Below are positions 13,327-20,631 of a stretch of DNA of 22,055 bases, piece after piece. Below the pieces are notes generated by a model. The model was not told where the DNA came from and did not search any database. It saw only the letters and a list, made by a program, of their open reading frames with translations. Source of the DNA: Dehalococcoidia bacterium (GTDB lineage Bacteria > Chloroflexota > Dehalococcoidia > DSTF01 > JALHUB01); the NCBI GenBank assembly GCA_022865685.1, contig JALHUB010000271.1, forward strand, positions 1 to 22,055, read 5' to 3'. The position numbers and the translations under genes were made by a program. Each line of letters starts with the position of its first letter. Position 1 is the stretch's first letter.

Positions 13327-13407
13327 GCCCTCATTGGAGCCCTGAAGTGAGGGCAGGGTATCGCCTGGACGGGACGCCGCAGCCAACAAGGGGAAACGCT
13401 TTCCTGC

Positions 13408-13484
13408 GGTGGGCGTAGCCGAGCGGTTAAGGCGCCAGGTTGTGGCCCTGGAGATCGAGGGTTCGAATCCCTCCGTCCACCCCA
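13408..13484 (+). tRNA. tRNA-His (anticodon GTG)
   Basis: The cloverleaf is complete. Acceptor GTGGGCG (13409-13415) pairs with CGTCCAC (13474-13480). A 5-bp anticodon stem surrounds the loop TTGTGGC with anticodon GTG at 13442-13444, and a T-arm carries GGTTCGAATCC. The extra 5' G at 13408 opposite C73 (13481) is the identity element of tRNA-His, confirming the assignment. CCA is encoded (13482-13484). A lipoprotein gene starts 38 bp downstream with no terminator between, so read-through into that mRNA is likely. Confidence 0.95.
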
Positions 13485-13522
13485 ATGCTACCCGTCCGCC
13501 GGCGGCCTATCAGGAGTCTCCG

Positions 13523-14455
13523 TTGACATCGAGTGCATGTCGTAGCGAAAGAACGCCCCGTCGTTTCATCAGCTTTCTGTTTCCCGTCCTGCTCGTGGTC
13601 GCGCTCGCGGCCGGATTGGTTGCGTCGTCAGGATGCGGCGGGGGCAGCTCCGACGAAAAGGCGGTCGCGGCGATCGAGAAATTCCTTGAGGTCGGCCAGA
13701 GTCCCGGCACGACGAACCAGATCCTCCTCGACAAGTTGCCGCCCGGCCTGCCGGAGGGCTTGCCGGAATATCCTGGCTCGAAGCTTATCGGCTCTACGGT
13801 AACCACCAGCAGCAGCGGAAAGGGACTGGGCGTGTTGCGGGAGACCGGCGACCCGGTCGACCAGGTTTACACATTCTACGAACAGGCTTTCAGCACTGCT
13901 CCGTGGCGGGTGCAACTGTCCACTTTCCCGGGCAAGGTCGCGGGCGTTCAGTTTACGAACATCAATGACGCCGGCGCGAGCGGCGCGGTAGTTATCCAGC
14001 CGTCGAGCGACGACGGCACATCTGTCATTTTCCTCTCAGTCCAGTCGATGTTGTCGAGCACTCCTGAGCCGTTCGAGCTCGAACCGAGCAAGCCACTGCC
14101 GCTGGGCTGGCCCGAGCAAATACCAATCTATTCAAGCGCGACCATCACGGACACCGGTTGGGGGCAAACCGGTTCGAGCATAGAGTGGCAGATTACCTTC
14201 CTCGCGCAAATCACGGCGCAGGAGGTTATCGATTTCTACAGGATAGAGCTCACGAAGGCCGGCTTCACCGTGAACGACGAGGCCCCGCAGGGCGCGACGT
14301 TGGTGCTTTCTTTCCAGGGCGCACAGACGAACGAGACCTGGAGCGGCGCCATCAGCGTTCAGGCGTTTGCGCAGGATCCAACTTATGCCCAGGCAACGGT
14401 TCAGCTACAGATAGGAGTGGCCACGCCCCAGCCTTCGGGGACTCCGGCGCCATAA
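13523..14455 (+). CDS. Putative lipoprotein with two tandem repeats of an extracellular module
   Basis: A 310-residue exported protein. The N-terminus has basic residues, a hydrophobic stretch (about 18-34: FLFPVLLVVALAAGLVA) and a lipobox-like SSGC with Cys38, followed by a GGGSS linker, which suggests lipid anchoring outside the membrane. Two similar modules follow, at about 76-180 (PEYPGSKLIGS, then VYTFYEQAFSTAPWRV) and about 200-302 (PIYSSATITDT, then VIDFYRIELTKAGFTV). Each has a proline/tyrosine entry, a beta hairpin, an FY-x-x-x-L helix and a final beta strand ending in a soluble-domain core. I do not recognise a named family. The start is a TTG at 13523 with AGGAG 7 nt upstream; the frame itself is open back into tRNA-His, which is a shadow. 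It ends in a short Pro/Thr-rich tail (TPQPSGTPAP). Confidence 0.8.
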   Translation: MTSSACRSERTPRRFISFLFPVLLVVALAAGLVASSGCGGGSSDEKAVAAIEKFLEVGQSPGTTNQILLDKLPPGLPEGLPEYPGSKLIGSTVTTSSSGKGLGVLRETGDPVDQVYTFYEQAFSTAPWRVQLSTFPGKVAGVQFTNINDAGASGAVVIQPSSDDGTSVIFLSVQSMLSSTPEPFELEPSKPLPLGWPEQIPIYSSATITDTGWGQTGSSIEWQITFLAQITAQEVIDFYRIELTKAGFTVNDEAPQGATLVLSFQGAQTNETWSGAISVQAFAQDPTYAQATVQLQIGVATPQPSGTPAP

Positions 14456-14485
14456 TCCCGGATGTCGCGGCATGCGTGTCACTTG

Positions 14486-14514
14486 TTGTTGGAGAGCATT
14501 CCCTGTGGTAGACT
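14486..14514 (+). promoter_or_regulatory. Promoter for tRNA-Arg
   Basis: TTGTTG (14486-14491), a 17-bp spacer and TAGACT (14509-14514) with TGG directly before it (extended -10). The predicted start lies some 20-25 nt before the mature tRNA. Confidence 0.5.
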
Positions 14515-14543
14515 GGCTCAGTCGGCAGGGAAAGCGGGCACTT

Positions 14544-14619
14544 GCGCCTGTAGCTCAGCGGAAAGAGCATCGGTCTTCGGAACCGAGGGTCGGGGGTTCG
14601 AATCCCTCCAGGCGCGCCA
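14544..14619 (+). tRNA. tRNA-Arg (anticodon TCG)
   Basis: Acceptor GCGCCTG (14544-14550) pairs exactly with CAGGCGC (14609-14615). The anticodon stem TCGGT/ACCGA encloses the loop CTTCGGA with anticodon TCG at 14577-14579, reading CGA codons. The T-arm has GGTTCGAATCC, the discriminator is G (14616) and CCA is encoded (14617-14619). Confidence 0.95.
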
Positions 14620-14639
14620 AGAGGTCCGGGCAAGCGGAT

Positions 14640-14657
14640 GCGGGGCTTTCGCCTCGC
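14640..14657 (+). terminator. Possible terminator hairpin after tRNA-Arg
   Basis: GCGGGGC (14640-14646) pairs with GCCTCGC (14651-14657) with one G·T wobble around a TTTC loop, 21 nt after the tRNA. The following AGCTTTGTGT is only modestly T-rich, so termination strength is uncertain. Confidence 0.4.
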
Positions 14658-14661
14658 AGCT

Positions 14662-14690
14662 TTGTGTATCGGGCGGCTAAGCTCTATACT
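14662..14690 (+). promoter_or_regulatory. Promoter candidate for livG-livF
   Basis: TTGTGT (14662-14667), a 17-bp spacer and TATACT (14685-14690). A second -10-like TACAAT at 14709-14714 would start transcription almost at the livG ATG, giving a near-leaderless mRNA. No Shine-Dalgarno is seen before that ATG, which fits the latter. Confidence 0.45.
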
Positions 14691-14726
14691 CGACACTGCG
14701 TTTAGCTCTACAATTGGCTTGGTATC

Positions 14727-15488
14727 ATGGCTCAGCTAGAAATCAAGGACCTGTCAATTCACTTCGGCGGCGTAGTTGCCCTGGACAACGTCTCCTTCCA
14801 TGTCGAGGAGGGAGAGATAATGGGGCTGATAGGCCCCAACGGCGCCGGAAAGACCACCCTCTTCAACTGCATCACCCGCGTGTATGACCCGGACCATGGC
14901 TCCGTACACTTCGAGGGGCAGGACCTCCTGAAGATGCCGGCGTACAAGGTCATACGGGCCGGCATATCACGCACGTTCCAGAACCTCGCGCTTTTCCCCT
15001 CGATGAGCGTGTTGGAGAACCTGCTCGTCGGGCAGCACGTGCTCATGAAGACTAACCTGGTGGACTGCCTGTTCCGGCTTCCCCAGGTGATGCGAGAGGA
15101 GCAATTCGCTGTCAAACGCGCCGAGGACGTACTGAAGGTACTCGGATTCGAGGGGCTTCGCGACGCACCTGTCGCCGGTCTGCCCTTCGCGGTGCAGAAG
15201 CGAGTCGAGTTGGCCCGCGCGCTTGTGTCTCGCCCTCGCTTCGTCCTTCTGGATGAGCCTGCGAGCGGCCTCAGCCACGAGGAGATGCAGGCCCTGGGTC
15301 GCCTCATCCGCTCCATTCGCAGCGACCTGGGCGTGACTATCCTGCTCGTGGAACACCACATGGCGCTTGTTATGGAGGTTTCCGACCGCGTCTGCGTCCT
15401 CGACTTCGGCCGAAAGATCGCCGAGGCAACGCCGGTCGAGGTGCAAAAGGACGCCGCGGTCATCGAAGCGTATCTCGGGAAGGAATAG
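14727..15488 (+). CDS. livG: Branched-chain amino acid ABC transporter ATP-binding protein LivG-like
   Basis: A 253-residue ATPase of the LivG type, which pairs with LivF to power HAAT-family uptake of branched-chain amino acids, urea or related amides. Walker A is GPNGAGKTT (36-44), the Q-loop Gln is 85, Walker B is FVLLDEP (172-178) and the H-loop is His210 in VEHHM. The ABC signature region reads LPFAVQKRVELARAL (from 152), lacking the consensus LSGGQ. A variant of this kind (LPxxxQKRxELARAL) is known in LivG proteins, so this is divergence rather than loss. LivG-specific features are GGVVALDNVSFHVEEGEI and SRTFQNLALFPSMSVLENL. No Shine-Dalgarno precedes the ATG. livF starts 2 bp after the stop. 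The permeases and binding protein are absent from the window. Confidence 0.9.
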   Translation: MAQLEIKDLSIHFGGVVALDNVSFHVEEGEIMGLIGPNGAGKTTLFNCITRVYDPDHGSVHFEGQDLLKMPAYKVIRAGISRTFQNLALFPSMSVLENLLVGQHVLMKTNLVDCLFRLPQVMREEQFAVKRAEDVLKVLGFEGLRDAPVAGLPFAVQKRVELARALVSRPRFVLLDEPASGLSHEEMQALGRLIRSIRSDLGVTILLVEHHMALVMEVSDRVCVLDFGRKIAEATPVEVQKDAAVIEAYLGKE

Positions 15489-15490
15489 CG

Positions 15491-16198
15491 GTGCTCAAAA
15501 TCAACGACCTCTACACCGCCTACGGGCCGATAATGGCTCTGCATGGGGTGTCCCTGGAAGTGCCTGAGGGCCAGATCGTCGCGCTGCTGGGAGGGAACGG
15601 CGCGGGTAAGAGTACCACGCTGCGGACGGTCTCCGGCCTGGTGCACCCCGTGAGAGGCCATATCCAGTTCCTGGGGCGCTCCATCGATAAGCTGTCGCCG
15701 GAGAAGATCGTTCAGATGGGCATCTCTCAGGTCCCGGAGGGACGGCAGATCTTCCCCGAACTGACGGTCATGGACAACCTTCGCCTGGGCGCCTACGTCC
15801 GGCGCGATGGTCGCGCAGTGCGGCAGGACATTGAGCGCGTCTTCCACTACTTCCCCGTCCTGAAGGAGCGCGAAAAGCAGGCGGCCGGCAACCTCAGCGG
15901 TGGCGAGCAACAGATGTTGGCTATCGGCCGCGCATTGATGGCCCGCCCGCGAATCCTTCTCCTGGACGAACCATCGCTGGGGCTGGCTCCGCTGGTCGTG
16001 CAGCACATCTTCGGGATCATCAAGACGCTCAACGAGACCGACCGCATCACTATTCTCCTTGTCGAGCAGAACGCGGGCCTTGCCCTGGGCATAGCCCAAT
16101 ACGGATACGTGCTCGAGATCGGGAGGGTCGTGCTCGAAGACACCGGCGAGAACCTGCGGAAGAACGAGGCAGTCCGCCGCTCGTACCTGGGGTACTGA
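15491..16198 (+). CDS. livF: Branched-chain amino acid ABC transporter ATP-binding protein LivF-like
   Basis: A 235-residue ATPase of the LivF type. Walker A is GGNGAGKST (34-42), the signature is LSGGEQ (135-140), Walker B is ILLLDEP (155-161), and the H-loop position carries Gln193 in VEQNA, which is normal for LivF. MGISQVPEGRQIFPELTV and the C-terminal RRSYLGY are also LivF hallmarks. Start GTG at 15491 is preceded by AAGGAA overlapping the livG end, so the two are translationally linked. A hairpin at 16233-16252 may end the transcript before bioY. The transported compound cannot be inferred without the binding protein. Confidence 0.92.
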   Translation: MLKINDLYTAYGPIMALHGVSLEVPEGQIVALLGGNGAGKSTTLRTVSGLVHPVRGHIQFLGRSIDKLSPEKIVQMGISQVPEGRQIFPELTVMDNLRLGAYVRRDGRAVRQDIERVFHYFPVLKEREKQAAGNLSGGEQQMLAIGRALMARPRILLLDEPSLGLAPLVVQHIFGIIKTLNETDRITILLVEQNAGLALGIAQYGYVLEIGRVVLEDTGENLRKNEAVRRSYLGY

Positions 16199-16232
16199 CA
16201 CGTCTCCTGCCGGTTGGCGGGCACTTCGCGCT

Positions 16233-16252
16233 GAGCCGGGTTAGACCGGCTC
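16233..16252 (+). terminator. Possible terminator after livF
   Basis: GAGCCGG (16233-16239) pairs perfectly with CCGGCTC (16246-16252) around GTTAGA, followed by the weakly T-rich TATTCATT. It stands 35 bp after livF. The element also lies between two copies of the 9-mer GTTGGCGGG (near 16213 and 16273). Confidence 0.45.
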
Positions 16253-16304
16253 TATTCATTCTGAGCCGCCAGTTGGCGGGTGACACCTCGATCGGAGTAC
16301 CAGC

Positions 16305-16889
16305 ATGGATGCCGGCATTCGCAGGACCACTATTGCTGCCGCCCTTGTTCCTCGCTGGACTGCGGCCCATCAGATGGCACTCGCTCTGGCGGGCGTGGCG
16401 CTGCTCTCCCTGTCCGCGCAGCTTCGCCTGCCCCTTCCCTTCACGCCTGTCCCGGTCACGGGCCAGACATTCGCCGTTCTCTTCCTGGGCGCCTCGCTGG
16501 GGAGTCGCCTCGCGGTCGGGAGCGTCGCCGGGTACTGGGTTGTGGGTGCGTGCGGGATGCCCGTGTTCAACGGCGGCAGCGGCGGCTGGGCGATCGTCAG
16601 CGGGCCAACGGGCGGTTACATGTTCGGGTTTGCCGCGGCGGCCTTCGTCGTCGGCTGGTTCGCGGAGCGCGGCTGGGACCGCGGCAAGGGCATACTCATC
16701 CCGTTGCTCCTGGGTGAGGTCCTCATATACGGTTTCGGGTTGCCATGGCTGGCGTTCTTCGTGGGGCCACGCCATGTGCTGCAATCGGGGCTCCTCCCGT
16801 TCATTCCCGGCGACGTTGTCAAGGTCGCGGCGGTGACCGCGGCGCTTCCGGGCGGCTGGTCGGCGATGGAGCGATTCGGGCATCGCTGA
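16305..16889 (+). CDS. bioY: Biotin transporter substrate-binding subunit BioY
   Basis: A 194-residue polytopic membrane protein of the BioY family, the biotin-specific S component of ECF transporters. Visible hallmarks are LPLPFTPVPVTGQTFAVLF-type TM2 (about 41-60), the loop GMPVFNGGSGGW, the highly conserved GPTGGYMFGF (about 100-109) and the C-terminal PFIPGDVVK (about 164-172). Six hydrophobic segments fit the S-component fold. GGAG lies 8 nt before the ATG. The energising genes bioM and bioN (or ecfAAT) are not adjacent, so it either shares a general ECF module or works alone, as reported for some BioY proteins. I see no BirA-type operator upstream. The residues before the first helix (MDAGIRRTT) are short and variable. 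Confidence 0.92.
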   Translation: MDAGIRRTTIAAALVPRWTAAHQMALALAGVALLSLSAQLRLPLPFTPVPVTGQTFAVLFLGASLGSRLAVGSVAGYWVVGACGMPVFNGGSGGWAIVSGPTGGYMFGFAAAAFVVGWFAERGWDRGKGILIPLLLGEVLIYGFGLPWLAFFVGPRHVLQSGLLPFIPGDVVKVAAVTAALPGGWSAMERFGHR

Positions 16890-16984
16890 ACGCGGCTTCT
16901 ACTCCTCGAAAGACCCGGGCGTTCTGGCGCTCTTTGCCCAACATGGCTTACCCTCGCAGAACACTGGTCTGGGAGCGAGAGCGA

Positions 16985-17013
16985 CTGCTCTCATCGAAGG
17001 CAGGCCGTATAAT
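16985..17013 (+). promoter_or_regulatory. Promoter for the AAA+/VWA operon
   Basis: A perfect TATAAT at 17008-17013, with a poor -35 (CTGCTC, 16985-16990) at 17 bp. The -35 region overlaps a perfect 6-bp inverted repeat (GAGAGC 16977-16982, GCTCTC 16987-16992), which could be a protein-binding site. The leader to the GTG start is about 57 nt. Confidence 0.5.
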
Positions 17014-17076
17014 GGGAACAGGAGTCGGGTCCGGGATTCCGCCCGCCGCTGAGGCCGACGGTCATTGGAGACGGCA

Positions 17077-18477
17077 GTGAACGAAAGAAGACCTGAAACT
17101 ATCGGGGAGTTGCGCGCGTCCGGCTATCGAGTACGGCCGGTCCGGGAAGAGATGCGCAGCAACCTGATTCGCAAGATACGCAACAGGGAGACGCTATTCC
17201 CTGGCGTCATTGGCTTCGAAGACACGGTCCTCCCGTACCTGGAGAATGCCATCCTCTCCGGCCAGGACATCATTTTCCTGGGCGAGAGGGGCCAGGCGAA
17301 ATCACGGCTCATCCGCCAATTGGTCAGTCTCCTCGACGACGCAATACCGGCCATCGCGAGCTGCGAGATCAATGATAACCCCTTCGCGCCCGTTTGCCGC
17401 GGCTGCCTGGAGCGCGTGGAGAAGGAGGGCGACGCCGTCGCGATCACCTGGCTCACGCCCGATCAGCGTTATGGTGAGAAGCTGGCGACGCCGGACATAA
17501 CCATCGCGGACCTCATCGGCGAGATCGACCCGATCAAGGTGGCCGAGGGCCGCTACCTTTCCGACGAGATGACGATTCACTACGGCCTCGTGCCCCGCAG
17601 CAACCGCGGCATCTTCTCGATTAACGAGCTGCCTGACCTGGCGGAGCGCATCCAGGTCGGCCTGCTTAACATTATGGAGGAGCGCGATATCCAGATCCGC
17701 GGCTATCGCGTCCGCTTGCCCCTCGACGTCTACGTCGTGGCCAGCGCTAATCCGGAGGATTACACGAACCGCGGTCGCATCATCACTCCACTGAAGGACC
17801 GCTACGGCGCCCAGATCCGCACTCATTACCCGCGGACAGTCGAGGACGAAATCGGCATCATGGAGCAGGAGATGTACCGGGCACAGGAAGATGGCCAGGA
17901 CGTGTTCGTGCCCCAGTACATGAAGGAGATCATCGCCGAGATCACGCGCCTCGCGCGTCGGAGCCCCGACGTCAACCAGCGCTCAGGCGTGTCGGTGCGG
18001 GCGTCGATCACTGACTACGAGAGCATCCTGGCTAATGCCCTTCGTCGCTCGATTCGCCTCAACGAGAAAGAGGTCGTGCCGCGCATCAGCGACTTGCCCT
18101 ACGTCTTGCCGGCAATTAGCGGCAAGATAGAGTTCGAGACGCTCGAGGAGGGACGCGAAGGGCAGATAATCGAAAAGCTGATCGCGGGCGCGGTGCTCGC
18201 GGTGTTCAACCGCCACTTCAGCTTGAGCGACCTCGACGACGTGGTCGCCAGCTTCAAGAGCGGCCTCGTCGCGGAAGCATCCGACCTGGCGTCCTCTCAA
18301 AGTTATCTTCCCCTGCTGGGCAGAGTGCAGGGACTGGAGCGCGCCGTCGGACGGCTGAAGGTGGGCGAGCAGCCGGCCGCCATCGCCTCGGCCGTGGAGT
18401 TCGTACTGGAGGGTCTACACCTCAACAAGCGCCTCAACAAAGACAATGCGTCTGGCCGAGCGCAGTATCGAGGCTAG
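17077..18477 (+). CDS. MoxR/ChlI-like AAA+ ATPase (magnesium-chelatase-type)
   Basis: A 466-residue AAA+ ATPase of the MoxR/ChlI branch. Walker A is GERGQAKS (69-76) with Ala where many P-loops have Gly, and the Walker B region reads GIFSINELPDL (about 178-188), with Asn183 in place of the usual Asp before catalytic Glu184. From memory, the INEL form is normal in this subfamily. Sensor 1 is VVASANPEDYTNRG (220-233, Asn225), followed by ITPLKDRYGAQIRTHYP. Cys96, Cys107 and Cys110 (SCEIND, VCRGC) could form a small metal site. A helical lid domain fills the C-terminus. The start is GTG 17077, with GGAG 7 nt upstream; TTG 17065 is in frame but contains that Shine-Dalgarno. The VWA gene starts 1 bp after the stop, so ATPase and VWA protein are made together. 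The target complex is unknown. Confidence 0.88.
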   Translation: MNERRPETIGELRASGYRVRPVREEMRSNLIRKIRNRETLFPGVIGFEDTVLPYLENAILSGQDIIFLGERGQAKSRLIRQLVSLLDDAIPAIASCEINDNPFAPVCRGCLERVEKEGDAVAITWLTPDQRYGEKLATPDITIADLIGEIDPIKVAEGRYLSDEMTIHYGLVPRSNRGIFSINELPDLAERIQVGLLNIMEERDIQIRGYRVRLPLDVYVVASANPEDYTNRGRIITPLKDRYGAQIRTHYPRTVEDEIGIMEQEMYRAQEDGQDVFVPQYMKEIIAEITRLARRSPDVNQRSGVSVRASITDYESILANALRRSIRLNEKEVVPRISDLPYVLPAISGKIEFETLEEGREGQIIEKLIAGAVLAVFNRHFSLSDLDDVVASFKSGLVAEASDLASSQSYLPLLGRVQGLERAVGRLKVGEQPAAIASAVEFVLEGLHLNKRLNKDNASGRAQYRG

Positions 18478-18478
18478 G

Positions 18479-20557
18479 ATGCACAGGTACCGCTACTCCC
18501 GCTGGGACGGAACGCAGGAAGTCCCATCCCTCGACGCCGATAGCCTTCTCCACGCTATCACGGACGACCTCATGAACTTCGGCGACCTGCAGCAGGCGCT
18601 GCGCAATCTGCTCGAAAGGGGTCTGCAGAACGGGCAAGGACAGCCCTTCGCCGGCCTGCAGGAGCTATTGCGACGGCTCCGCCAGCGACGGCGTCAGGTG
18701 CTCGACCGCTACGATCTGACCTCCGTGATCGAAGATATCAGGCAGCGTTTGGACGAGATCCTGCGCATGGAGAAGAGCACCCTGCGGCGCCGGCTGGAAG
18801 AGGCGCAGGAACGGCTCGGCGGACCGAATGAGGCCGATGATACCGCGTCCGGGGAGCCCTGCATCACGCCGCAATCGCAGAGCGAGGAGGAAGAGCCCGA
18901 GCGCCAATTCGCGGCGATGCTGAAGAGCATCATCGAACGCAAGCAGGAGCACCTGAAGACGCTGCCGACGGACGTCGGTGGACAGGTGAAAGCCCTCCAG
19001 GACTACGAGTTCATGGACCCGGAGGCGCAACACAAGTTCCAGGAGCTGCTGGAGATGCTCCGGAAGGCCCTGCTCGACACGTTTTTCAAGGAGCTGCACC
19101 GGCGTATCTCGTCCATGTCGCCGGAGCAGATGGCCCGTCTCAAGGAGATGGTCAAAGACCTGAACCAGATGCTTTCGGAGAAGATCGCTGGGAACGAGCC
19201 TGACTTCGACGAGTTCATGGCGAAGCACGGCGACTTGTTCGAGCCGAACCCGCCGCGAAGCCTGGAAGAGCTTATCGCGCAGATGCAGCAGCAGATTGGA
19301 CAGATGCAGAGCATGTTGGACAGCCTGCCGGCGGATATGCGCCAGCAATTACAGGACCTGCTATCGGCCAAGATCGCCGACCCGGACCTGCTCGATGAGC
19401 TGAGCGAGCTCGCCGGCGAGCTGGAGCTGCTTTATCCGATGCGCAGCCTGCGCAGCCACTACCCCTTCCGAGGCGAAGAGGGTCTGGACATAGCCGAGGC
19501 GATGCGCCTCATGGACTACATGCAGAGCCTGGACGAGCTGGAGCATCAGCTCGAGCGCGTCGAGTACGGTGGCGACATCGACGAAATCGACCCGGAGAAG
19601 CTCGGCAGGCTGCTCGGCGAGGGGGCGAAGGAGTCCTTCGATCAGCTTCGACGCTTCCTGGAGGTCATGGAAGAGGCGGGCTACATCCGTCGCAAAGGGC
19701 GCGGCTGGGAGCTGACCCCGCGCGCGATCCGGAAGATCGGCGAGAAGGCGCTGGCGGAGGTGTACGCGCAGATCAGAGCAGAGGGCGCGGGCAAGCACCT
19801 GACGCACGACCCCGGCCTCGCCGGCGAACGGGGCGACGAGACGAAGCGATACGCGTTCGGTGACCCGATGCACATCCATCTCCAAAAGACGATCATGAAC
19901 TCGTTGCAGCGGGAGCCCGCGTCGCGGCCGCCGCTTCGACTCAACGAAGACGACTTCGAGGTCTACCGCAGCGAACAGCTATCGCAGACGGCGACGGTCG
20001 TGATGGTCGACCTGTCGTGGTCGATGGCGTTGCGCGGCAGCTTCCAGGCAGCGAAAAAGGTGGCGCTGGCGCTGAACAACCTGATCAGCAGCAAGTACGC
20101 CCGCGATTCACTGTACGTCGTCGGGTTCTCCGCCTACGCGCGCGAGGTCAAGCCGGAGGAGCTCCCCTACGTGAGCTGGGATGAGTCCGTGCTGGGCACG
20201 AACATGCACCACGCCTTCATCCTGGCGCAGAAGCTGCTGTCGAAGCACAAGGTCGGCACGCGGCAGATCATCATGATCTCCGACGGTGAGCCGACCGCGC
20301 ACCTGGAGCGGGGGCGCTCGTTCTTCTCCTACCCGCCGAGCCCTGTTACCATTCGCGAGACGCTCAAAGAGGTGAAACGCTGCACCGACAAGGGGATCAT
20401 CATCAACACCTTCATGCTCGACCGCAACTACTACCTCAAAGAGTTCGTCAACGACATGGCGAAGATCAACAAGGGGCGCGTCTTCTACACGACGCCCGAG
20501 GGTCTCGGCGAGTACATCCTCGTCGACTACGTGGCCCACAAGCGCAAGCACGTCTGA
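18479..20557 (+). CDS. VWA-domain protein, partner of the MoxR-like ATPase (ChlD/CoxE-like)
   Basis: A 692-residue protein. It begins MHRYRYSRWDGTQ and continues as a long, charged, largely helical region (about 20-400; segments such as RRRLEEAQERL and EELIAQMQQQIGQM suggest coiled coils). A possible winged-helix-like stretch (YIRRKGRGWELTPRAIRKIGEKAL, near 400-425) precedes the C-terminal VWA domain. The MIDAS metal site is complete: Asp511-x-Ser513-x-Ser515 (DLSWSM), Thr574 (GTNM) and Asp602 (SDGEP). In chelatase and MoxR systems such proteins bind the ATPase ring and recruit the client through the metal site. I choose the ATG at 18479, with GAGG 5 nt upstream; an ATG at 18446 overlaps the ATPase gene. 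The client is not indicated by neighbours. Confidence 0.88.
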   Translation: MHRYRYSRWDGTQEVPSLDADSLLHAITDDLMNFGDLQQALRNLLERGLQNGQGQPFAGLQELLRRLRQRRRQVLDRYDLTSVIEDIRQRLDEILRMEKSTLRRRLEEAQERLGGPNEADDTASGEPCITPQSQSEEEEPERQFAAMLKSIIERKQEHLKTLPTDVGGQVKALQDYEFMDPEAQHKFQELLEMLRKALLDTFFKELHRRISSMSPEQMARLKEMVKDLNQMLSEKIAGNEPDFDEFMAKHGDLFEPNPPRSLEELIAQMQQQIGQMQSMLDSLPADMRQQLQDLLSAKIADPDLLDELSELAGELELLYPMRSLRSHYPFRGEEGLDIAEAMRLMDYMQSLDELEHQLERVEYGGDIDEIDPEKLGRLLGEGAKESFDQLRRFLEVMEEAGYIRRKGRGWELTPRAIRKIGEKALAEVYAQIRAEGAGKHLTHDPGLAGERGDETKRYAFGDPMHIHLQKTIMNSLQREPASRPPLRLNEDDFEVYRSEQLSQTATVVMVDLSWSMALRGSFQAAKKVALALNNLISSKYARDSLYVVGFSAYAREVKPEELPYVSWDESVLGTNMHHAFILAQKLLSKHKVGTRQIIMISDGEPTAHLERGRSFFSYPPSPVTIRETLKEVKRCTDKGIIINTFMLDRNYYLKEFVNDMAKINKGRVFYTTPEGLGEYILVDYVAHKRKHV

Positions 20558-20601
20558 AAGAATCCTCAGCTTCGCTTTCTTTGACCACACCTGGCGCCTG
20601 C

Positions 20602-20631
20602 TTGATCGAGGCGTGATGTCGCTGGTAATTT
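20602..20631 (+). promoter_or_regulatory. Promoter for the glycoside hydrolase gene
   Basis: TTGATC (20602-20607), an 18-bp spacer and TAATTT (20626-20631) preceded by TGG (extended -10). The -35 hexamer and spacing match the tRNA-His promoter. The -35 overlaps the first copy of the 11-bp repeat at 20608-20672 by adjacency. Confidence 0.45.

Larger units (their letters stand above)
12928..13407. other. 480-bp non-coding region between AOR and tRNA-His
   Basis: This stretch holds a 12-bp hairpin just after AOR, a strong REP-like palindrome (13217-13251), a promoter (13260-13289), a terminator-like hairpin (13302-13326) and a second hairpin (13326-13355) before tRNA-His. The segment 12980-13216 is otherwise unexplained. 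Within it, 13141-13179 has only 13 G/C in 39 bases, far below the surroundings. A 21-codon ATG frame (13083-13148) and a GTG frame on the minus strand (13190-12975) exist but have no ribosome site or recognisable protein features. Confidence 0.6.

Noticed and set aside
13296..13407. T-box riboswitch before tRNA-His
   Set aside because: No AGGGTGGNACCGCG-type antiterminator element is present, and T-boxes control aminoacyl-tRNA genes rather than tRNAs.
13192..13485. 97-codon minus-strand frame across tRNA-His
   Set aside because: It is the antisense of tRNA-His and its leader; such frames arise from tRNA sequence and have no ribosome site or domain.
14352..14696. 114-codon minus-strand frame across tRNA-Arg
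   Set aside because: Antisense shadow of tRNA-Arg and of the lipoprotein 3' end, with no protein signature.
14759..16201. 480-codon minus-strand frame opposite livG and livF
   Set aside because: Shadow of two genes with intact Walker motifs.
16199..16304. BirA operator upstream of bioY
   Set aside because: No TTGTnAACC-type dyad; only a repeated GTTGGCGGG 9-mer and a terminator-like hairpin are visible.
20558..20601. Terminator after the VWA gene
   Set aside because: Only a 5-bp GAAAG/CTTTC pairing with a large loop followed by TTT; too weak to call.
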